Origin: Ruminococcus sp.
GTDB lineage: Bacteria; Bacillota_A; Clostridia; Oscillospirales; Ruminococcaceae
Assembly (NCBI RefSeq): GCF_024684275.1
Contig: NZ_JAIKXF010000006.1
Coordinates: 1-9,126, forward strand
Length of the DNA stretch: 9,126 nt
Direction: 5' to 3'
The notes below the pieces were generated by a model. The model worked only from the letters and a program-made list of their open reading frames with translations. It was not told the DNA's origin and did not search any database. This document shows, one piece after another, positions 1 to 4,844 of the stretch (its first letter is position 1; each line of letters opens with the position of its first letter). The position numbers were made by a program, and so were the translations under genes.

Positions 1-42
1 TATAACAAAGACCATGTACGAAAAAGCGAACATTGCTATCCG

Positions 43-53
43 TATACTGTATA
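43..53. promoter_or_regulatory. Small palindrome upstream of the WYL gene, possible operator
   Basis: TATAC-T-GTATA is a perfect inverted repeat lying 26 bp before the preferred start of the WYL regulator. A related heptamer pair, CGTATAC at 41-47 and GTATACG at 82-88, brackets the ribosome binding site and start codon. Many WYL regulators bind inverted repeats at their own promoters, so autoregulation is possible. No convincing -35/-10 pair with normal spacing was found in 1-79, and the palindrome is short and AT-rich, so it could be chance. Confidence 0.25.
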
Positions 54-68
54 TAGAACAATCAAAGC

Positions 69-74
69 GAGGTG
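69..74 (+). promoter_or_regulatory. Ribosome binding site deciding the WYL gene start
   Basis: GAGGTG ends 5 nt before the ATG at 80. The in-frame ATG at 14 has no purine-rich site at the right distance. This favours translation from 80, giving an N-terminus MYTIQPKKLM that leads directly into the first helix of the DNA-binding domain. Confidence 0.6.
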
Positions 75-79
75 TGACT

Positions 80-1127
80 ATGTATACGATACAGCCCAAG
101 AAGCTAATGATCATCAATATTCTCGATATATTGAAGAAATACACTGACGAAGACCACCGACTGTCTCAGAAGGACATTGTTGATATTCTCAAAAAAAGAG
201 TATAGTATGCCTGCGGACAGAAAAGCGGTAAAGAGCAACCTAATGAACCTTGTGGACTTTGGATATCCTATAAATTACAGCGAATCTCTTCGTAAGGACA
301 AAAACGGTGAGGAAAAGACTGTTCTGACCGACTGGTACCTCAGCCACAATTTCAGCGGTGCTGAATTGCGCCTGCTTATAGATGGGCTGCTATTCTCACG
401 CCATATTCCATACAGTCAGCGAAAAGACCTTATAACAAAGCTGGAGGGACTGTCGTCTGTATACTTTCATAGCAAGGTACGTCATATCTGTACAATGCCT
501 GATGACAGCAGCTCGAACAAGCAGCTCTTCTACACTATCGATGTTCTTGACGAGGCTATCGAAAAGAAACGTCAGGTAGAGTTTGAGTATTGCAGCTATG
601 GTACCGACAAGCAGCTCCACCCACGTATGAATGATAACGGCGAGATACGCGGATATATCGTAAATCCATATCAGCTCGCAGTCATGAGCGGTCGGTATTA
701 CCTTATCTGCAATTACGATAAGTACGACAGGCTCTCCAATTATCGCGTAGACAGAATTAGCAATATCCGTATGCTCAATACGCCCGTAAAGCCTGCGGAA
801 AAAGTCGCTGGATACAAGTACGGACTTGACCTCGCTGAACACATGACCGAGCACATTTATATGTTCACAAGCGAGAAGATAAATGTGAAGTTCCGCGCCA
901 ATAGCTACATTATCAACGATGTCATTGACTACTTCGGAACTGACATTGATATTTCAGACGTTACAGATAATGATTTTTTTGTTCGCACACATATCAGCGA
1001 AGAGGATATGTTCAAGTGGGCGGTACAGTATGCAGGTCACGCTGTTGTTCTTGAACCCGCTCCCCTAAGGGAGCGTGTCATAAATGTGTTAAAAAAAGCA
1101 ATCAATAACTATGAACAGGAGGAATGA
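80..1127 (+). CDS. WYL-domain helix-turn-helix transcriptional regulator, frameshifted near the N-terminus
   Basis: This is a WYL-family regulator: an N-terminal winged helix-turn-helix, a WYL domain that senses a ligand (often nucleic acid or nucleotide), and a C-terminal extension. The reading frame opens at 80, runs to LSQKDIVDILKK, then hits TAG at 203-205. The rest of the protein (EYSMPADRKAVKSNLMNL and onward) continues one frame over to TGA at 1125-1127. Removing one A from the A7 run at 191-197 gives a continuous protein of 348 residues with an unbroken HTH. The WYL domain is visible around VEFEYCSYG and GRYYLICNYDKYDRLSNYRVDRI. As written, the downstream frame could start at ATG 207, one base after the TAG, possibly by reinitiation, but would then lack the first HTH helix. 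The frame is intact for 300 codons after the break, so the lesion is recent, a sequencing error, or bridged by slippage. It is the first gene of a three-gene cassette, 3 bp from the next gene. Confidence 0.8.
191..197 (+). other. A7 homopolymer at the frameshift of the WYL gene
   Basis: Seven consecutive A residues follow ATTCTC. With six A residues the codons read ILKK-EYSM and join the two halves of the regulator; with seven the frame ends two codons later at TAG 203-205. One base must be skipped (+1 or equivalent) to make the full protein. Polymerase slippage or contraction of the tract could do this, as could a simple base-calling error. Confidence 0.8.
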
Positions 1128-1130
1128 ACT

Positions 1131-1931
1131 ATGACTTTTGAAGAAATCAAAGAAGAGGCTAAATCAGCTGAAACTCTAGAAAAACTCTTTTCACTATGGA
1201 AGCAAGCTCATGCAGCTGAGCCGAACTATGAGGAGACTACTGTATCGTATTGGACATATAAAAGGAAAGAGAAATATCCTCCCATAGAACAGGAATCATT
1301 TGTAGCAGATGGATATATTTCTGAAGGCGAATATAATTGTTCAGAGAAAAAGGTTTTGTTTATTCTTAGGGAAGCTAATATAGTCATGTATCGTAAAGAT
1401 GAAAAGAAGGATTCTAATGGTAAAACAATAAATCCAGATAAAAGGTGTCAGTCGGGATTCTACAAATGGTTTATTAATGATTTAAAATCTAATAGACCAA
1501 AGCAGCAAGAAAAAATGGCTCGAATGGCATATTATCTTCAGCATCCTGAATTATCTGAGGAAGAACGAAAAAAGCCTAATGAAGAAGGCATGAAAAAAGC
1601 GCTTGCTTCCTGCGCATATATGAATTTAAACAAACGAGGCGGAGGATCATTTGTTGATTGGCAAGTGTTTGAAAAATACATTGAAAAATACAAGGCTTTT
1701 ATAGTACGTCAAATAAAAATAATGAAGCCTAATTACATTGTTTATGTAGGTCCAAATAAAGTAGACATTTCAGCTTCTTTAGATCCACAGATTAAAGAAA
1801 TCTCCATGTGGCATACGTCTTATCGAATGAAAGGTCAAGAACGTAGCAAGAATCCTCAATATTGTTTGGATAAAAACGTTGATTGTTATATGCGAAAGTT
1901 TTTTGAAAAGGTAAAAGAAAATGAAAGATGA
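1131..1931 (+). CDS. Uncharacterised protein, possible uracil-DNA-glycosylase-like fold
   Basis: I do not recognise this 266-residue protein as a named family. It begins at ATG with AGGAGGA at 1117-1123, 8 nt upstream and inside the end of the WYL gene. The N-terminal 70 residues are charged and helical. Then come a hydrophobic strand ending in FILREAN (about 77-83), a lysine-rich loop, AYMNLNKRGGG (162-172), a helix, the strand PNYIVYVGPN (200-209) and MWHTSYR (226-232). A strand followed by a small polar turn, a later 'I-KP-YIVYVG' strand and a late His-Thr-Ser resemble the order of motifs in the uracil-DNA glycosylase superfamily, where the last motif is usually HPS. That assignment is an inference, and catalysis cannot be claimed. 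No signal peptide or membrane segment is seen, so it is probably cytoplasmic. The gene is visibly more AT-rich than its neighbours, which suggests transfer. It overlaps the next gene by 11 bp, so the two are probably translated together. Confidence 0.8.
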   Translation: MTFEEIKEEAKSAETLEKLFSLWKQAHAAEPNYEETTVSYWTYKRKEKYPPIEQESFVADGYISEGEYNCSEKKVLFILREANIVMYRKDEKKDSNGKTINPDKRCQSGFYKWFINDLKSNRPKQQEKMARMAYYLQHPELSEEERKKPNEEGMKKALASCAYMNLNKRGGGSFVDWQVFEKYIEKYKAFIVRQIKIMKPNYIVYVGPNKVDISASLDPQIKEISMWHTSYRMKGQERSKNPQYCLDKNVDCYMRKFFEKVKENER

Positions 1932-2415
1932 ATTCGTAGTCATCGACATTACAACGAATGGTTTGGACGAAGATGCGGAGATAGTCAGCTTTGCTGCGCT
2001 CAGGTTTGAAAACGGAGTCCCTACCGACCGCTTCTTTGAGTATGTCAACAGCGGAGCTGTCCTCTCGGATTATACTTCAGAGATATTGGGGTTCACCAAT
2101 GATACGCTGCAAAGATACGGTACGACTATGGAAGATGCTTATTGGCAGTTTATAGAGTTCTGTTCCGGCAGTGATCTGGTCGCTATGCACCATGACTTTG
2201 ATAATAAGTTCATAGAGCGTATATGCAGGAAGTATGACCTTCCAGCGCTTGAAAATCATATCACAGACCTTGATACGCTGTTCCATCTGAAGTATAATCG
2301 AGGCTATAGCACACGCTTCGCTGAAAAGCAGCTTGGTATCACCTCTGATGAAAACGACGACTGGAGACACCTTGATTTTGCAGGGAAAGTGTTTATTGTA
2401 TTACAAGGAGAATGA
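1921..2415 (+). CDS. DnaQ-like DEDD exonuclease-fold protein with degenerate active site
   Basis: The 164-residue protein has the layout of the DEDDh 3'-5' exonuclease family (DnaQ, PolC epsilon-type). The motif I strand is FVVIDITTNGL (5-15), motif II is AMHHDFDNKFI (88-98), and the motif III region is DDWRHLDFAGKVF (146-158). In active members motif I reads DxE; here Asp9 is followed by Thr11 where Glu is expected. Motif II keeps Asp94. Motif III should be H-x4-D, but the aligned positions are Trp148 and Phe153, and no shifted alignment restores the pair. At least three of five catalytic residues are therefore missing, and the protein may bind rather than cut nucleic acid. The start at 1921 has an AAAAGG site at 1906-1911 and overlaps the previous gene by 11 bp. 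It is the last gene of the cassette, with a terminator 35 bp after the stop. Confidence 0.85.
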   Translation: MKDEFVVIDITTNGLDEDAEIVSFAALRFENGVPTDRFFEYVNSGAVLSDYTSEILGFTNDTLQRYGTTMEDAYWQFIEFCSGSDLVAMHHDFDNKFIERICRKYDLPALENHITDLDTLFHLKYNRGYSTRFAEKQLGITSDENDDWRHLDFAGKVFIVLQGE

Positions 2416-2449
2416 TCGCAAACCTGCTCCTACTATAGAATTATCATTC

Positions 2450-2484
2450 AAACGATGTACGAAATACCGTACATCGTTTCTTTT
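2450..2484 (+). terminator. Intrinsic terminator of the WYL cassette
   Basis: A perfect 12-bp stem (AAACGATGTACG at 2450-2461 with its complement at 2468-2479) closes a 6-nt AAATAC loop and is followed by CTTTTATA. It lies 35 bp after the stop of the exonuclease-like gene and should end the three-gene transcript. Confidence 0.85.
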
Positions 2485-2517
2485 ATACTATAATATACTA
2501 CGGTCTAAGGGTTCAGC

Positions 2518-2836
2518 TTATGCTTTGCTTTTATATTCCTTTCCATTCACACTGCCGCCGTCAACAAGAATATCAACGCATGCAAGATACCCATTGCGCT
2601 CATCCGCTGCCATAGCGATGGCAAAGCCCAGCTCCTCCGGAGTTCCCATTCGTTTTTCGGCGGTGTATTTGAGCATTGATGCACCTTCACCCTTTTCAAG
2701 CTCACCCATGTCCGTGGCGATCAGTCCCGGACTGAGTGAGCATACCCGGATGCCACGGCTGCCCAGTTCAAAAGCCGATTTTTTTGCATACCATACTGCA
2801 AAATTCTTTGAAAGCGCATAGGCAATTGCCTTTATA
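2518..2836 (-). pseudogene. Truncated short-chain dehydrogenase/reductase (C-terminal fragment)
   Basis: About 105 residues of a classical SDR oxidoreductase remain. The active-site YALSK (Y-x3-K, Tyr codon 2818-2820) is followed by SRGIRVCSLSPGLIATDMGE and the C-terminal GTPEELGFAIAMAADERNGYL and VDILVDGG, ending at TAA 2518-2520. The N-terminal half is gone, including the TGxxxGxG NAD(P)-binding motif and the catalytic Ser. Homology stops a few codons before the YALSK, next to a tRNA 3'-end sequence at 2841. No start codon with a ribosome binding site exists upstream; the open frame to 2892 runs back through the tRNA fragment and half a terminator stem, which is not coding. This is a dead remnant, probably cut when the adjacent junction formed. 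Confidence 0.8.
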
Positions 2837-2840
2837 AATA

Positions 2841-2863
2841 TTCGAATCCCTCTCTGTCCACCA
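2841..2863 (+). other. tRNA 3'-end fragment, probable attachment-site remnant
   Basis: The 23 nt divide exactly as the end of a tRNA: T-loop TTCGAAT (2841-2847), the 3' strand of the T-stem CCCTC (2848-2852), the acceptor 3' strand TCTGTCC (2853-2859), discriminator A and CCA (2861-2863). No 5' part exists: upstream is SDR coding sequence, and the base before the T-loop is A, not the G53 needed for pairing. Tyrosine integrases commonly recombine in tRNA 3' ends and leave such a copy at the far boundary of the element. A terminator starting 7 nt after CCA fits the old tRNA transcript end. The parent tRNA would begin GGACAGA, with GAGGG before its T-loop. Its amino acid cannot be told from this end. 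Confidence 0.7.
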
Positions 2864-2870
2864 GAATGGT

Positions 2871-2921
2871 AAAAGAAAAGGTTGAACCGCATATGATAAT
2901 GCGGTTCAACCTTTTTCTTTT
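2871..2921. terminator. Long stem-loop terminator just after the tRNA 3' fragment
   Basis: A 17-bp perfect stem (AAAAGGTTGAACCGCAT at 2876-2892 with its complement at 2899-2915) closes an ATGATA loop. It extends with G2875-C2917 across a bulged T and four A-T pairs. T-rich tails lie on both sides, so it can work in both directions. On the + strand it would be the natural terminator of a tRNA ending at 2863; on the - strand it would block transcription into the SDR fragment. Confidence 0.85.
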
Positions 2922-3040
2922 TATACAGTCAATTACCGTCATCAATTCGTCTGAGAAAACATCATCCATAGCCAAAATAGACAAATCGTGCAGCCATTTG
3001 TTGTTTATCTACACAGATATTTACTGCCGATGAATGCTTT
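2922..3040. other. Intergenic DNA with no supported feature
   Basis: Between the terminator and the fruR control region I see no gene, RNA or clear repeat. A short minus-strand frame (about 2925-3014) has plausible amino-acid wording but no start codon with a binding site and runs into the terminator hairpin. It could be a decayed gene end. Confidence 0.4.
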
Positions 3041-3120
3041 TGATTGAATTCTCTTGACTATTTTGACACTTGATGATATAATTCAATCAACAACAATCAT
3101 ATTCATTCAAATTCACTCAT
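3041..3120. promoter_or_regulatory. Repeat cluster over the fru promoter, probable FruR operators
   Basis: TGATTGAATT (3041-3050) and AATTCAATCA (3080-3089) are perfect 10-bp inverted repeats that bracket the promoter. The second belongs to a direct series: ATTCAATCAA at 3081, ATTCATTCAA at 3101 and ATTCACTCAT at 3111, starting 20 and 10 bp apart, so on the same helix face. DeoR-family repressors often bind several short repeats around their own promoter, and fruR is the first gene downstream. That FruR binds here is inferred from position and spacing. Confidence 0.55.
3054..3082 (+). promoter_or_regulatory. Sigma-A promoter of the fru-pts operon
   Basis: TTGACT (3054-3059) and TATAAT (3077-3082) are separated by exactly 17 nt, a near-consensus housekeeping promoter. 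Transcription should start near 3089-3090, leaving a leader of about 80 nt before the TTG start of fruR. The strong promoter embedded in repeats suggests control mainly by repression. Confidence 0.85.
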
Positions 3121-3170
3121 AAATATTCGTTTGATAATGATACTATTAAATATTCAGGACGGGGATAATT

Positions 3171-3917
3171 TTGCTTACAGAAGAAAGACATCAGATGATA
3201 CTTAATGCACTCGACGGCAAAAATGCCGTTACGCTCAGTGAGCTTTGCTCATTACTCGGCGCTTCTGCATCTACCGTGAGGAGAGATCTTAATCACCTTG
3301 CAGAACGCGGACTGCTTATCAAGATACACGGCGGTGCTATGCCCTGCATAGACAAATTCAGCTTCGGAGAACAGAATATTGAAGAAAAATCTCATCTTTA
3401 TAATGATGAAAAGACTGCTATAGCTAAGTATGCAGCTTCACTGATAGAAGACGGTGATTTCGTATTCATTGACGCCGGAACAACAACTGAAAAAATGATA
3501 GACTATATCTCTGCAAAAAACGTCACATTTGTTACCAATGCCTTTGTTCACGCAAAAAAGCTTGCACAAAGAGGCTTCAAAGTTTTCCTCCCAGCCGGTG
3601 AGATAAAGCTTACAACAGAAGCGATCGTCGGCGCAGAGTGTGTCAGCAGCCTTCAGGCTTACAACTTCACAAAAAGCTTCATCGGAGCAAACGGAATCTC
3701 ACTTTCTGCCGGAGTTTCCACTCCCGACAGAAATGAGGCGAGCATAAAGGCTGAGGTGATCAGACACAGCAGGAACGCATATATCCTTTCGGATCATTCC
3801 AAATTCGATCAGATTACCTCAGTAACTTTCACGGATCTTGATAAGGTCATAATAATCACTGATAAACTCAGTGATAAAAAATATCTGACAGCTGCAAATA
3901 TCAAGGAGGTGATGTAG
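3171..3917 (+). CDS. fruR: DeoR-family transcriptional repressor of the fructose operon
   Basis: This is a 248-residue DeoR/GlpR-family regulator of normal length. Residues 1-57 form the winged HTH: VTLSELCSLLGASASTVRRD contains the recognition helix and is followed by the conserved GLLIKIHGGAM. Residues about 76-235 are the sugar-phosphate sensor domain, with DAGTTTEKMIDY (101-112), VTNAF, the GA-NGIS turn (172-177) and SDHSKF (207-212). By family and context the effector is probably fructose-1-phosphate, which would release repression. The start is TTG at 3171 with AGGACGGGG at 3156-3164, 6 nt upstream, and it gives the usual family N-terminus (MLTEERHQMIL). It is the first gene of the operon and ends directly against fruK. 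The naming rests on the fruK-fruA neighbours; a DeoR regulator alone would not reveal its sugar. Confidence 0.9.
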   Translation: MLTEERHQMILNALDGKNAVTLSELCSLLGASASTVRRDLNHLAERGLLIKIHGGAMPCIDKFSFGEQNIEEKSHLYNDEKTAIAKYAASLIEDGDFVFIDAGTTTEKMIDYISAKNVTFVTNAFVHAKKLAQRGFKVFLPAGEIKLTTEAIVGAECVSSLQAYNFTKSFIGANGISLSAGVSTPDRNEASIKAEVIRHSRNAYILSDHSKFDQITSVTFTDLDKVIIITDKLSDKKYLTAANIKEVM

Positions 3918-4817
3918 TTGGTATACACTGTAACATTCAACCCTGCCATCGACTATGTTGTACACACAGCTGAAATGAGGCTTGGCGAAGTTAATCGTTC
4001 ATCATCGGAGGAAATGTACTTCGGCGGCAAAGGGATAAATGTGTCCATAGTTCTGAATGAGCTTGGTACACCGTCCATTGCTCTGGGCTTCACCGCAGGC
4101 TTCACAGGCGAGGCTATCGAAAACGGTATCAAGGCAATGGGCATAAAATCAGATTTCGTAAGACTGAAAACCGGCAACTCCCGGATCAATGTCAAGATCA
4201 AAGCCGGCGAAGAAACCGAACTCAACGGTCAGGGGCCGCACATAGACGACGAGGCGCTGGAAGCACTTTTCGTAAAGCTGGACAAGCTGTCAGACGGTGA
4301 TACGCTCGTGCTTGCAGGCAGTATCCCTTCCAGTCTTCCATCGGACATCTATGAGAGGATCATGCAGAGACTTTCGGACAGAAAGATCAGGACAGTTGTT
4401 GACGCCACAAATGACCTTCTGCTCAACGTTCTGAAGTACAAGCCCTTCCTCATCAAGCCAAATAATCATGAGCTTGGTGAGATGTTCGGAGTAACCCTCT
4501 CGGAAGATGAAGAAATAGAGCGCTATGCCCGAAAACTGAAAGACAGGGGAGCTATAAATGTTCTGATATCAATGGCTGGTGACGGAGCTATGCTTATTGA
4601 CGAGAACGGTAAATGCCACCGCTGCGGCGTCTGCAAGGGAAAAGTCAGAAACTCGGTCGGTGCAGGAGATTCCATGGTAGCAGGTTTTCTGACCGGAGCT
4701 CAGAACGGCGACTATGAATACGCATTAAAGCTCGGTACCGCCGCAGGAGGAGCCACAGCTTTCTCAGACGGACTGGCAGTAAAAACCAAGATCGAAGAGC
4801 TGCTCGCTCAGCTCTGA
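3918..4817 (+). CDS. fruK: 1-phosphofructokinase
   Basis: The enzyme phosphorylates fructose-1-phosphate, made by FruA, with ATP to fructose-1,6-bisphosphate for glycolysis. It is a cytoplasmic PfkB/ribokinase-family kinase of 299 residues, close to the usual 300-310. It opens with VYTVTFNPAIDYVV, typical of FruK. GGKGINVS (36-43) is PfkB signature 1, and NSVGAGDSMVAGFLTG (245-260) is signature 2 with catalytic Asp251. The TTG start at 3918 directly follows the fruR stop and has a near-perfect AAGGAGGTGAT at 3903-3913. An unusual CHRCGVC sequence gives three cysteines (233, 236, 239) in the loop just before signature 2. The related enzymes LacC (tagatose-6-phosphate kinase) and Pfk2 are possible by fold, but adjacency to a fructose PTS makes FruK much more likely. 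Confidence 0.95.
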   Translation: MVYTVTFNPAIDYVVHTAEMRLGEVNRSSSEEMYFGGKGINVSIVLNELGTPSIALGFTAGFTGEAIENGIKAMGIKSDFVRLKTGNSRINVKIKAGEETELNGQGPHIDDEALEALFVKLDKLSDGDTLVLAGSIPSSLPSDIYERIMQRLSDRKIRTVVDATNDLLLNVLKYKPFLIKPNNHELGEMFGVTLSEDEEIERYARKLKDRGAINVLISMAGDGAMLIDENGKCHRCGVCKGKVRNSVGAGDSMVAGFLTGAQNGDYEYALKLGTAAGGATAFSDGLAVKTKIEELLAQL

Positions 4818-4844
4818 TATTACAACAGTAAGGAGGAATAGCTC

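Noticed and set aside
14..79. ATG at 14 as the start of the WYL regulator
   Set aside because: It has no ribosome binding site, whereas ATG 80 has GAGGTG 5 nt upstream and gives a sensible N-terminus.
185..205. Classical -1 programmed frameshift site at the A7 tract
   Set aside because: Joining the two frames needs one base skipped (+1), not repeated, and no clear stimulatory hairpin follows.
2333..2821. 162-residue plus-strand open frame
   Set aside because: It runs across the exonuclease stop, the terminator hairpin and the antisense of the SDR fragment, and shows no family features.
2837..2892. N-terminal extension of the SDR fragment on the minus strand
   Set aside because: The frame here is the antisense of the tRNA fragment and terminator stem, so it is not coding.
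2925..3014. Minus-strand frame with plausible peptide wording (KWLHDLSILAMDD)
   Set aside because: It has an upstream stop, no start with a binding site and runs into the terminator. It may be a decayed gene end but cannot be supported.
2981..3020. Catabolite-responsive (cre) site upstream of fruR
   Set aside because: AATCGTGCAGCC and its surroundings do not match the cre palindrome well.
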